Below, in pieces: positions 1 through 7,808 of a DNA stretch of 64,000 nucleotides; position 1 is the stretch's first letter, and the number at the start of each line of letters is the position of its first letter. The position numbers and the translations under genes were made by a program. The notes beneath the pieces are model-generated. The model was given only the letters and a program-made list of their open reading frames with translations, did not search any database and was not told where the DNA came from. This DNA comes from Lewinellaceae bacterium (GTDB taxonomy: Bacteria; Bacteroidota; Bacteroidia; Chitinophagales; Saprospiraceae). The stretch covers positions 1,984,001 through 2,048,000 of the forward strand of contig JACJXW010000004.1 in the NCBI GenBank assembly GCA_020636405.1, written 5' to 3'.

Positions 1-38
1 GGGTTCTTGCCTGGATTGAAAGAGAAGAAGCTAAATAA
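1..38 (+). CDS. GIY-YIG nuclease, C-terminal end (cut by window edge)
   Basis: The first 38 bases read in frame as the last twelve residues (ending REEAK) and stop of a GIY-YIG protein. They match the 3' ends of the two complete copies that follow at 339-base spacing, so a further cassette begins to the left of the window. Confidence 0.85.
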   Translation, partial: VLAWIEREEAK

Positions 39-42
39 CTTT

Positions 43-107
43 CGGGGTGTAGCGCAGCCCGGTTAGCGCGTCCCGACACTGGGTGTCGGGAAGGCCGGAG
101 GTTCGAA
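43..107 (+). pseudogene. Truncated tRNA-Pro-like sequence, copy 1
   Basis: The acceptor 5' strand, D arm, variable loop and 5' T-arm strand are identical to the complete tRNA-Pro at 721-795. The match stops inside the T loop after TTCGAA, and the 3' T strand and acceptor strand are missing. The anticodon arm is replaced by a longer perfect hairpin (positions 71-91, seven to nine base pairs, with TGG at its tip). It cannot fold as a full tRNA. The GIY-YIG start codon follows three bases later. Confidence 0.85.
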
Positions 108-110
108 AGC

Positions 111-377
111 ATGATGGTGATGGAATATGTCGTATACATATTAGAGTCACAGAGCAACAGCCGGCTGTACATAGGCTACACCAACAACTTGGAGCGAAGA
201 TTAGAAGAACATAACTCCAATCAAACCAAGAGCACGAGAAACAAAGGTCCGTGGAAGTTGCTCTTTGCAAAAAAAGGCTTAGGTAAAACAGAAGCCCAAA
301 GCTTAGAGAGAAAGCTCAAAAAATGGAAGAACCGAAAGCGGGTTCTTGCCTGGATTGAAAGAGAAGAAGCTAAATAA
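111..377 (+). CDS. Small GIY-YIG (URI-type) endonuclease, copy 1
   Basis: This is an 88-residue single-domain nuclease of the URI/YhbQ-like GIY-YIG family. The VYIL and YIGYT segments form the GIY-YIG core, the LERRLEEHN segment carries the family's arginine, and the helix with LERKLKKWK carries the metal-binding glutamate, so it looks catalytically intact. ATGs at 111, 114 and 120 are all possible; family members usually start close to the core, which favours 120. The upstream sequence is a truncated tRNA, so the leader is tRNA-derived. The cellular target is unknown; the family includes homing and repair-type nucleases. Confidence 0.88.
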   Translation: MMVMEYVVYILESQSNSRLYIGYTNNLERRLEEHNSNQTKSTRNKGPWKLLFAKKGLGKTEAQSLERKLKKWKNRKRVLAWIEREEAK

Positions 378-381
378 CTTT

Positions 382-446
382 CGGGGTGTAGCGCAGCCCG
401 GTTAGCGCGTCCCGACACTGGGTGTCGGGAAGGCCGGAGGTTCGAA
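382..446 (+). pseudogene. Truncated tRNA-Pro-like sequence, copy 2
   Basis: It matches the copy at 43-107 with the same break inside the T loop and the same extended hairpin in place of the anticodon arm (410-430). It lies between the stop of one GIY-YIG gene and the start of the next. Confidence 0.85.
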
Positions 447-449
447 AGC

Positions 450-716
450 ATGATGGTGATGGAATATGTCGTATACATATTGGAGTCACAGAGCAAAAGC
501 CGGCTGTACATAGGCTACACCAACAACTTGGAGCGAAGATTAGAAGAACATAACTCCAATCAAACCAAGAGCACGAGAAACAAAGGTCCGTGGAAGTTGC
601 TCTTTGCAAAAAAAGGCTTAGGTAAAACAGAAGCCCAAAGCTTAGAGAGAAAGCTCAAAAAATGGAAGAACCGAAAGCGGGTTCTTGCCTGGATTGAAAG
701 AGAAGAAGCTAAATAA
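450..716 (+). CDS. Small GIY-YIG (URI-type) endonuclease, copy 2
   Basis: This is an 88-residue near-duplicate of the protein at 111-377; residue 16 is Lys instead of Asn, the rest is the same. The GIY-YIG core, arginine and glutamate positions are kept. The gene ends four bases before the intact tRNA-Pro, so that tRNA could be made from the same transcript. Both copies are open and nearly identical, which argues against simple decay. ATG at 459 is an alternative start. Confidence 0.88.
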   Translation: MMVMEYVVYILESQSKSRLYIGYTNNLERRLEEHNSNQTKSTRNKGPWKLLFAKKGLGKTEAQSLERKLKKWKNRKRVLAWIEREEAK

Positions 717-720
717 CTTT

Positions 721-795
721 CGGGGTGTAGCGCAGCCCGGTTAGCGCGCGTCGTTCGGGACGACGAGGCCGGAGGTTCGAATCCTCTCACCCCGA
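721..795 (+). tRNA. tRNA-Pro (anticodon CGG)
   Basis: A full cloverleaf can be drawn: acceptor CGGGGTG/CACCCCG, D arm GCGC/GCGC, anticodon stem CGTCG/CGACG around loop TTCGGGA (anticodon CGG), T arm GGAGG/CCTCT with loop TTCGAAT, and discriminator A. No CCA is encoded. This is the intact version of the tRNA whose 5' part is repeated upstream. Confidence 0.96.
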
Positions 796-799
796 CCCC

Positions 800-830
800 G
801 CCCGCCGAAGCTCAAGAAGCTAAGGCGGGC
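800..830. repeat. REP-like palindrome GCCCGCC...GGCGGGC
   Basis: The arms GCCCGCC (800-806) and GGCGGGC (824-830) enclose a loop containing GAAGC. Related elements with the same arms and loop start occur at 35353-35383 and 35401-35427, so this is a dispersed palindromic family. It could act as a terminator or a spacer between the two tRNAs. Confidence 0.6.
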
Positions 831-840
831 AAATGTTTTT

Positions 841-913
<73 letters not shown>

Positions 914-914
914 C

Positions 915-949
915 AATGGCAGGTTGTGTAAGCAGCCTGCCATTTTTTA
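915..949 (+). terminator. Rho-independent terminator after tRNA-Thr
   Basis: The perfect stem ATGGCAGG (916-923) with CCTGCCAT (936-943) is followed by a run of T. It starts three bases after the tRNA and closes the tRNA transcript. Confidence 0.9.
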
Positions 950-1246
950 TATGTGCCTTGAGCCCTAAACTTATGGAATCCGCTCCTTGCTGCCTTTCCA
1001 TCCTGCAGTCTGAAACTACGGGCCGTTTATAGGCAGGACATCCGGAATTACAGCAAAGTTGGGATATTCTTCCACCATCAAAGGATCGCGATATGAAAAT
1101 CCATTTCCTTCTCGGGCTATAGCAGCGACTGTCGTTCAAAACCCTTCTCTCCATACCCTTCCCTCGATCAAATACCCCCAATGGCCGGAAAAATTTCCAT
1201 GGGCTTCATCTTCGCTCCAAATTGCCGCATCAACCCTGATCAACCA
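950..1246. other. Intergenic stretch without recognised gene
   Basis: No convincing coding sequence or RNA is visible between the tRNA terminator and the next gene. The short reading frames here lack family features. Confidence 0.5.
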
Positions 1247-2269
1247 ATGAAAACCATCCCCCATACCCTCAAACCCCTCAGGTCCAGGATCTCCATTACT
1301 TATATTGTACTTGGTGTTCTTGCGCCACTGGCCATTCTGGCCGTCTCGTGCTTTCTAACCTTTCTGCTGTTAAGGGAGGGCGTTGGCGAACGCTACCTGG
1401 CCTGGCTCTTGCCGCTGTTCTTTCTGTTCCCTTTGATGCTTTTGGTGGCGGCACTCGCCGGCTACCCCGCCGTTGCGGTAGAAGAAGAGACGGTAACCCT
1501 GCGCAGCCTGTTCAAACAGCGGCAGTTCCTGCGCTCAGACATCGTTGGCGCGGCGGAAAGGTACCGCTACCGACAGGGAAAACGCCTGGTGCTCGAATTG
1601 CGCAGCGGGGCCCGCGTAACGATCCACGGTATCTACTACCGCAACTACACTGCGCTCAGAGAGGCCCTGGTGGAAGGATTGGAACCCACCCCGAGCCTGG
1701 CTATTGCTCTGAAAAAGGAAGAAAAAAAGCGCCTGCTGATTGGGGCCGGACTGATCTTCGGCGGAGGCCTGGCGGCCTTCTTGTTCCTGCAGTACCAACT
1801 TCGGAAGCCGCCCCTCCAGGCCAGGGGCCTGCAGGCAGTACAACTGGTTCTGGCGGAAAAACCTCAGGTGGAACTGAAGGTAATTGAAGGGGATACGCAG
1901 GCCACCAGGGTGGCCCTGATCACGCGGGAACATCCCGATGTAGAATTCCAGCTTAAAGGGAGCGCCCTGCATGCCGCCCGGGTGAAGGGACTGGCCGGGC
2001 ACCTCCACCCCGGTGATCATATTCGGTTGCTGGCCGATAAGCAGGATTTTGATCATGCCATTACCCGCAAGGGACAAGTGTTGGTGCCGCTCCGGGCAGT
2101 GGATGTATACGCGGCCCGCAGCAAAGGGAAGGACCTGCTCACGCTCCGGGACTACAACACCGAACGCACCGCCCAACTGGAATACCTGACCCGAATGGCC
2201 GGACTGAGCTTGTCGGTACTGGGGTTATTCCTGATCCTAGTGGGAGGCAGGTATCTGATGGAGCTATAA
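1247..2269 (+). CDS. Membrane protein with PH-like region, function unknown
   Basis: This 340-residue protein has four likely membrane segments: two near the N-terminus, one near residue 165, and one at the extreme C-terminus. Between the second and third, a stretch rich in alternating charged and hydrophobic residues (VEEETVTLRSLF through the IHGIYYRNY part) resembles the bacterial PH-like fold seen in small membrane proteins. The segment between the third and fourth helices is beta-rich and soluble, without a motif I can name. The ATG at 1247 was chosen over the frame start at 1181 because the sequence before it lacks coding character. The gene stands alone. Confidence 0.7.
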   Translation: MKTIPHTLKPLRSRISITYIVLGVLAPLAILAVSCFLTFLLLREGVGERYLAWLLPLFFLFPLMLLVAALAGYPAVAVEEETVTLRSLFKQRQFLRSDIVGAAERYRYRQGKRLVLELRSGARVTIHGIYYRNYTALREALVEGLEPTPSLAIALKKEEKKRLLIGAGLIFGGGLAAFLFLQYQLRKPPLQARGLQAVQLVLAEKPQVELKVIEGDTQATRVALITREHPDVEFQLKGSALHAARVKGLAGHLHPGDHIRLLADKQDFDHAITRKGQVLVPLRAVDVYAARSKGKDLLTLRDYNTERTAQLEYLTRMAGLSLSVLGLFLILVGGRYLMEL

Positions 2270-2342
2270 AAAAGATGTAGATTCTTTCCTTGTGATAGCA
2301 TCGAAAATCGCACGTCGCAAATCAAAATCATCTTCATGTGGC

Positions 2343-2490
2343 CGTGTATTCGTGTATTCGGGATTCGGGATTCGTGTATTCGGGATTTGTGTATTCGTGT
2401 ATTCGGGATTCGTGTATTCGGGATTCGTCCAAACGTCCAAACCCCCAAACATCCAAACGTCCAAACATCCAAACGTCCAAACGTCCAAAC
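2343..2490. repeat. Octamer and heptamer word repeats
   Basis: From 2343 to about 2427 the sequence alternates the octamer CGTGTATT with the heptamer CGGGATT. From 2427 to 2490 there are eight octamers of type GTCCAAAC, with variants in the first one or two bases. No gene is supported here. The CGTGTATT word also occurs at 35323-35445, and CGGGATT words at 11395 and 61044. Confidence 0.9.
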
Positions 2491-2498
2491 CTCCCTCC

Positions 2499-5400
2499 CT
2501 ACTTACTCCGCATCTCCACCACACCCGTCCATCCTTCCGGTGCGCCATCGTGGGCCAGGCGGCGGGCCTCATTCAGGAAGAACTGTACGGCGCCGTCCTC
2601 GGGATAGCGGTGTAGCAGGCCTTCAAAAGCGTGGCCGGCTTCCCAGAAATCCTTTCTGAAATAAGCGTTTACGGCCTCCTGGAACTCGGCCAGGCTCTCT
2701 TGCTTCTGTTCCTGTTGCCAGGGTTCGTCGCCATTGAAGCACTCGTACAGCCCGAGGGCCTTTTGCTTGCCGATCACCTGCACCTTTCCGAGGTAGCGCA
2801 GTCGGCAATCCTCTGTTTGGGGAATGCGTTGCAGGCTTTCATCGGTGAGCAGGATATTGGCGCGGTAGTATTTGGTGAGGCTCTCCACCCGGGAGGCCGT
2901 GTTGACGGTATCGGCGATCGTAGCGGCGTCCATACGCTTGTGGTCGCCGATGATACCCATGATGAGCGGGCCGGTGTGAATGCCCATGCCCAGGCGGATG
3001 GGGCGCCGCTTTTTTCGCTGGCGGTAGCGGTTGTAATCCTGCAGGGCTTCTTGCATTTCAATGGCGGCCCTTAGGGCGTCCATGGGTTCGTGGGGGAAGA
3101 TCGCCATGATGGCGTCGCCGAGGTACTGGTTGATGAAGCCCTTGTTGCTGCGAATGAAGGGGCCGAGGCGCCCGTTGAGCGCATTGACAAAGCGGAAATT
3201 GTCTGTCGGGCTCATGGTTTCCGACAAGGCCGTGTAGCCTCTGATGTCGGAGAAAAAGACAGTCACCTCGCGCAGGGCCTGGTCGCCCAGGCGTACTTCG
3301 GTGATGGCATCCCGTCCCAGGGCCTCCAGAAATTCGTAGGGTACGAACTTTCCGGTAGCTGCATTGATGCGATGCAGGTAAAGGTGTGTCTTGACCCGCG
3401 CCAGGAATTCTTCTTTGGTGAAAGGTTTGGCCAGATAGTCGTTGGCGCCAACCGCCAGCCCTTCCACCAGGTCGCTGACCTGGTTCTTGGCGGTAACCAT
3501 AATGACGGGCAGCTCGCTGGGCAGGTAGTGTTCGCGGATCTTCTGGCAGACCTCGTAACCCGACATTCGGGGCATCATCACATCCAGCAGGATGAGGTCG
3601 AAGGGCACCTCTGATGATGAGATGGCCTGCAGGGCCTCTTTGCCATTCATCGCCGAGATGATCTGAAACTGCTCTCCGCGCAGGTGGTTGGCCAATACGC
3701 GCTGGTTGATGGGCTCGTCATCGACGATCAGTATGCGGATCTTTTCACTGTTATTAGCGTTGAGCACCAAGGGGTGAGTCCTAAGTGGGCGGGCTTTTTC
3801 GGCGCCCCGGGGAGCGTCTTCCGGGCGCGACGCCGGCTCGGGCGGCGCCATATCCGGCGCCTGCTTTTCGCGGCTGAGCGGCACCGTGAAGTGGAACCTG
3901 GCCCCATGGCCTTCCTCGCTTTCGACCCACATCTGGCCGCCGTGCATCTCGATCAGGCGTTTGCTGACGCTCAACCCCAGGCCGGTGCCGGTAAATAGTC
4001 GTTGCTCGGAACCGTCCGCTTGTTCAAACTCCTGAAAGATGGCTTCTTTTTTCGCTGCCGGTATGCCCACGCCGGTGTCTTCAACCGAAACTTCCAGCAG
4101 GCCGTCCCGGCGGCGCGCTTCCACCCGAATATGGCCCGACTCGGTGAACTTGATGCCGTTGCCGATCAGGTTGTGCATGACCTGCATCAGGCGGTTCTCA
4201 TCGCCCCGTACGACGCTGCCCCGAAGCGGAACCTTATTCTCCAGCCTCAGGTCTTTTCCCTTCGCCAGAGGAGTGTGGATGCGCAGGACCACATCGGCCA
4301 AGGCGTGCATGTCCACCGGGCGGGGCTGGAGCTCTATTTCGTGATTCTTCAGTTTTGAAAAATCCAGGATATCGTTGACAAGGCTGCTCAGGCGCTTGCC
4401 GGAAGAGATGATCATCTGAATGTCTTCCACTTTATCGGGGTCATCTTCCCGCCCCTCAAGGGATTCGGCAAGGCCGATGATGCCATGCAAGGGGGTGCGC
4501 AGCTCGTGGGAAGTATTGGCCAGGAACTGGTCCTTCAGGCGGTCTACCTGCCGGAGGCGTTCGTTCAGCTGCCTTTCCTTCTCGAGTTGGGCGTGTTGCT
4601 GGGCCAACTTCTTGCGGTCCTGGAGCGTGCGTTGGCGAACCCATAACCAGATGGCCGTCATCAGGAGCAAGGATAATGCAAGATAGGTTAAAGGGGTGCG
4701 CCACCAGGGGGATGAAATAGAGAACTGGAACTGGGCTTCCGGGCTCACATTGCCGTAGATGTCGCGTGCCACTACCCGGAAAGTGTATTCTCCTTCTGGA
4801 ATATTGGTGTATTCTTTTTGGTTAATGCGCGTCCAGGCGCTCCATTTTCGGTCAAATCCTTCCAGGAAATACCGGTACTGGTTTTTTTGAGCATCATCAT
4901 AACCCTGGGCGGCAAAACTGAAGGACAGGTTGTTGAGGCGGTAACTCAGTGGTTTTGAGAGCCGGAAGGATTGCCCCTGCCCGCTTCTGGCCGCCGCCGC
5001 GCCTCCAAAGAGCAACGAATCCTGTCCGGCTACCATCACCCTGCGGATGAAAGTGGTAAATGGGTATGCAGCATTATCCGGATGCCGGCGGTTGTAGCGA
5101 AAGAGCCCCTGGTTGGTCCCCACCCAGAGAATGGTATCGCCATCCGCATAAACGCTGGTGATGGCCTGAGGTAGGCGGCTGTGGAAGGTGGTATCCAACT
5201 GGTAGGCCTGCAGGAAGGGGCGGCCCGGGTTTTCGAGAAAGGCGATGCCCAGAGGCTGATAACGGTTATTCGTGAACCGGGAGATCAGAAGGTTGCCTTT
5301 ATTGTCGGGTTCGAGGAAATTGGCGCCCCGGGTATTCATCCAGTTATTGAGCACTTCGGCCTGTTCAAACCTGTCTTTTTCAGGATTATATCGGCTAATG

Positions 5401-7187
5401 ATGCCGTCGGAAAGGAAATACAGCCCATCGGAAAGGGGAAGTGGAGCAGTGTGGTGGGGTGACGGTAATCCTTGGCCGGGGCCGTAGAAAACAGGCGGTT
5501 CTGCATTGAACTTTCCATCCTGCCCCACGGAAAGCCGGGCGACTCCCCGGTGATAGGTGCCGGCCCAGATCCGGCCCGCCTGGCCTGCGCTCAGGAAGGA
5601 AGGCCCATCAATTGACAGCCTGCCGTCTTGCACCCACTGCCCCTGGTCCAGGGAAAGCGTGCGGATCTCATTGTTGACCCGGTTGAGCACATACAAACGG
5701 CGGGGATAAGCAGGAAAATAATAGAGGAATTCCGAGTTTTGCTGGGTATCGATCAGGCGGGTTCGCCATCGGCGGCCGGGCCCCTGAACGATTTCCGCCA
5801 GGCCGGAGCTTCCGCCGACGATCAAGCGTTCGAGGCCGTCGATGGAAGGCGTGGCCAGTAAGGCCAACGGATTGATGATCTTTCCCAACTGGCCGAATTC
5901 CCGGAACGGGGCCTCGGGATATCCCTCCGGATCGAACAGCAACAATCCATTGTAGCTGGTAATGAAGAGGTGTCCGCCAAAGCGGGTGATATCTGTCAGG
6001 CGGCTGCTCAACCCTTTTTCCTTACCCCAGAAGGTAATCGGAAGGTGGGACTCCAAACGGGAAATACCATTTTCTGAAGTGAACCAAAGGGCGCCCTGCC
6101 GGTCGGCCATCAAGCCTTCAATAACGCGGACGGTATAGCCGGGGAAATGGTGGAATAGCCCTTGCTGCCGCCCCAGCGTATCCATGATCACGAGCCCTCC
6201 GGTGAAGGTGCCGAGGGCCAGGTTCCCGTCAGGCAGCACCAGTCCGTTGTAGCATTGGTGCTCGAGGAAGTAGTCGTTCAGTCCGGTTGGGAATGGACGG
6301 AAAGCTTCGGGCCCTTCCAGCCAGGGGCTGTAAAGGGCCAGCCCCTGATCCATGGTACCCAAAAGGATCTCCCTGCCCAGTGGCAGCATGACATAAACGT
6401 GGGTCTGGGCGAAGCGCTCCCCACCGGGGACCAGGCGGAGGCGCCCGTCCTCCAGCACGCACAGGCCCCGGTCCAGCTGGTCGACATACAGCTTGCCGTT
6501 GACGTGGAAAAGGCCCCGCCATCCGTTGACCCGCCAGGTTTTCAGCACGCGGCGCCCGGTGAGTTGTACCAGTAGCTGCTCTCCGCGCAGGTATACGGTA
6601 TCTCCCACAGCGACCCCTTCCCGGAAAAAGCCGAAATCCCGTTGCTCTTCCGGCAGTTCATGGGCCAGGGAGTGAAACTGGAGCTGCCCCCTCTCGTCTG
6701 CCTCCAGGTAGCCGATATTCTTCAGCCCTCCGGCGTAGAGGGTGCCATCATCGGCCTGGGCCAGTGCCCGCACGTCCTGGCCAACCGGCACCTGTATGAG
6801 CCGCCATTCCGCACCGTCGTATTCCAGCACCCCTCGCTCATTGCCTACATAAACCAACCCGCTCTGGCTCTGCAGCAGGCTGGTGCAGGTGATATCGGAA
6901 TGATACTCTTCAGGGAAGAAATTGCGGATCAGAGGGCTGCCGCGCTCCGGGGAGAGGAACTGGGCAGTTGCAGGGGCCGTAAAGCTCATCAGGATAAGTA
7001 CCTGGACTGGAATACTTAGACATACATTGAAAAAAGAAAATACATTGTCCACCCAAGCTCGGCGGCAGGCTCCAAGGCATTTCCATGTATTTCCATGTAT
7101 TTTCTTGTTTCTGTCCGGATACTTACAAGTGGATAACTTTGCAGCCGGAATCGGGAAGCGTTTCATTTTCCAATGGGCTTTGCCCAA
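2499..7187 (-). CDS. Giant hybrid sensor kinase / response regulator / class III nucleotide cyclase
   Basis: This 1562-residue signalling protein begins with a secretion-type hydrophobic segment ending near TAPATAQ. About 700 residues of propeller repeats of the two-component-regulator propeller type follow, then a Y_Y_Y domain and a membrane helix. The cytoplasmic part has a HisKA domain (SHELRTPLHG, His894), an HATPase domain with DTGVGI and GTGLGL boxes, a receiver domain (LLDVMMPRMSG, Asp1202) and a class III cyclase domain (FSDIRGYT Asp1314, YLGDAIMA Asp1358, NTASR). A short helical region with TPR character ends the protein. The design couples a periplasmic signal to phosphotransfer and probably to cAMP or cGMP synthesis; which nucleotide cannot be decided by eye. 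The start is uncertain: a later non-ATG start nearer the signal segment is possible. Confidence 0.9.
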   Translation of the reverse strand: MGKAHWKMKRFPIPAAKLSTCKYPDRNKKIHGNTWKCLGACRRAWVDNVFSFFNVCLSIPVQVLILMSFTAPATAQFLSPERGSPLIRNFFPEEYHSDITCTSLLQSQSGLVYVGNERGVLEYDGAEWRLIQVPVGQDVRALAQADDGTLYAGGLKNIGYLEADERGQLQFHSLAHELPEEQRDFGFFREGVAVGDTVYLRGEQLLVQLTGRRVLKTWRVNGWRGLFHVNGKLYVDQLDRGLCVLEDGRLRLVPGGERFAQTHVYVMLPLGREILLGTMDQGLALYSPWLEGPEAFRPFPTGLNDYFLEHQCYNGLVLPDGNLALGTFTGGLVIMDTLGRQQGLFHHFPGYTVRVIEGLMADRQGALWFTSENGISRLESHLPITFWGKEKGLSSRLTDITRFGGHLFITSYNGLLLFDPEGYPEAPFREFGQLGKIINPLALLATPSIDGLERLIVGGSSGLAEIVQGPGRRWRTRLIDTQQNSEFLYYFPAYPRRLYVLNRVNNEIRTLSLDQGQWVQDGRLSIDGPSFLSAGQAGRIWAGTYHRGVARLSVGQDGKFNAEPPVFYGPGQGLPSPHHTAPLPLSDGLYFLSDGIISRYNPEKDRFEQAEVLNNWMNTRGANFLEPDNKGNLLISRFTNNRYQPLGIAFLENPGRPFLQAYQLDTTFHSRLPQAITSVYADGDTILWVGTNQGLFRYNRRHPDNAAYPFTTFIRRVMVAGQDSLLFGGAAAARSGQGQSFRLSKPLSYRLNNLSFSFAAQGYDDAQKNQYRYFLEGFDRKWSAWTRINQKEYTNIPEGEYTFRVVARDIYGNVSPEAQFQFSISSPWWRTPLTYLALSLLLMTAIWLWVRQRTLQDRKKLAQQHAQLEKERQLNERLRQVDRLKDQFLANTSHELRTPLHGIIGLAESLEGREDDPDKVEDIQMIISSGKRLSSLVNDILDFSKLKNHEIELQPRPVDMHALADVVLRIHTPLAKGKDLRLENKVPLRGSVVRGDENRLMQVMHNLIGNGIKFTESGHIRVEARRRDGLLEVSVEDTGVGIPAAKKEAIFQEFEQADGSEQRLFTGTGLGLSVSKRLIEMHGGQMWVESEEGHGARFHFTVPLSREKQAPDMAPPEPASRPEDAPRGAEKARPLRTHPLVLNANNSEKIRILIVDDEPINQRVLANHLRGEQFQIISAMNGKEALQAISSSEVPFDLILLDVMMPRMSGYEVCQKIREHYLPSELPVIMVTAKNQVSDLVEGLAVGANDYLAKPFTKEEFLARVKTHLYLHRINAATGKFVPYEFLEALGRDAITEVRLGDQALREVTVFFSDIRGYTALSETMSPTDNFRFVNALNGRLGPFIRSNKGFINQYLGDAIMAIFPHEPMDALRAAIEMQEALQDYNRYRQRKKRRPIRLGMGIHTGPLIMGIIGDHKRMDAATIADTVNTASRVESLTKYYRANILLTDESLQRIPQTEDCRLRYLGKVQVIGKQKALGLYECFNGDEPWQQEQKQESLAEFQEAVNAYFRKDFWEAGHAFEGLLHRYPEDGAVQFFLNEARRLAHDGAPEGWTGVVEMRSK

Positions 7188-7269
7188 AGCTACGGTTTTA
7201 GATAGACAACTGTGGTAACAAGAGTCACTTCTGTTTTTTCCATGCGCCCACCCCCGTTTTCCCGTTTCG

Positions 7270-7776
7270 TTATTCCGTTGTCAGGCTGATCCTCCGCTGG
7301 ACGGAGCGGTAGTGGTCGTCCTCCTCGCCGTCGCCGTCCCAGTCCATTGTCGTCCGGAATTCGGCCATGCCTTTGCCAGTGGATACGATGTACTGATAGG
7401 TGGCGTTGGGTTCGATCAGCATCAGGGTGTCGCCGAACGTGTTCCATATTCCTTTGGCGGTACTCAGGGGTTGGCCGTCCAGAGCGATGAACTCCTGCCG
7501 GTACTTGTTGTCCGGCTGGAAATAGAACCGGATAGGGCGGGTACCCAGGCGCTCGCCCCATTCTTCCTCTCTAACCTCGAAGAGGTAACTGCTGTCCGTA
7601 TTTTCAGCCGTGTTGACCTCTACCCGAATGGAGACGGATTCCCAGGTGCCGGGAAGGACATTACTGAGGGGTTTCTGTTCCTTGGCCTGGTTTCCCGGTT
7701 TCCCGGAGGGATCGCCCTGGCAGCCCATGAAGATGAATGCAGCCCATACAGCGGCAAACCAATTGATCTTGCTCAT
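7270..7776 (-). CDS. Lipoprotein, function unknown
   Basis: This is a 168-residue protein with a lipoprotein signal: MSKINWF, a hydrophobic stretch and the lipobox FMGC, so the mature protein starts at Cys. The rest is soluble and probably beta-rich (LPGTWESVSIRVEV, then QYIVSTGKG), with a C-terminal acidic DWDGDGEEDD stretch. The pattern 'PGTWE(S)' is common in lipocalin-like Bacteroidota lipoproteins, but I do not assign a family. ATG at 7776 was chosen over the frame start at 7932 because it begins the signal peptide. A TAnnTTTG box lies just upstream on the same strand. Confidence 0.75.
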   Translation of the reverse strand: MSKINWFAAVWAAFIFMGCQGDPSGKPGNQAKEQKPLSNVLPGTWESVSIRVEVNTAENTDSSYLFEVREEEWGERLGTRPIRFYFQPDNKYRQEFIALDGQPLSTAKGIWNTFGDTLMLIEPNATYQYIVSTGKGMAEFRTTMDWDGDGEEDDHYRSVQRRISLTTE

Positions 7777-7795
7777 ATTTCTGGTTTGAAGGCTG

Positions 7796-7803
7796 CAAAT
7801 ATA
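7796..7803 (-). promoter_or_regulatory. Candidate -7 box (TATATTTG) for the lipoprotein at 7270-7776
   Basis: The minus strand reads TATATTTG, matching the Bacteroidota -7 consensus TAnnTTTG, 20 bases before the chosen start. No clear -33 TTG is seen at the expected distance, so support is moderate. Confidence 0.45.
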
Positions 7804-7808
7804 TGGCT

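Larger units (their letters stand above)
1..718 (+). repeat. Tandem 339-bp cassette array (tRNA-like fragment plus GIY-YIG gene)
   Basis: The same text recurs exactly 339 bases apart (1, 340 and 679). Each unit holds the 5' part of a tRNA-Pro-like sequence followed without spacer by a GIY-YIG gene. The two complete units differ at only two positions in the region compared (one synonymous Leu codon and one Asn/Lys change), so duplication is recent or homogenised. The array ends at an intact tRNA-Pro, which suggests that it grew by repeated insertion or unequal exchange at that tRNA gene. Confidence 0.95.

Noticed and set aside
43..107. Functional second and third tRNA-Pro genes
   Set aside because: The T arm 3' strand and acceptor 3' strand are absent, so a cloverleaf cannot form.
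1..718. CRISPR-like array from the 339-base repeats
   Set aside because: The repeat is far too long, contains a gene, and there are no spacers or cas genes.
1535..2176. Minus-strand frame inside the membrane protein gene
   Set aside because: No membrane or family pattern; the plus-strand frame has well-formed membrane helices.
2152..2659. Several frames over the word repeats
   Set aside because: They translate simple repeats (IRVFGIR, PNVQTSK) and depend on the repeat period, not on coding selection.
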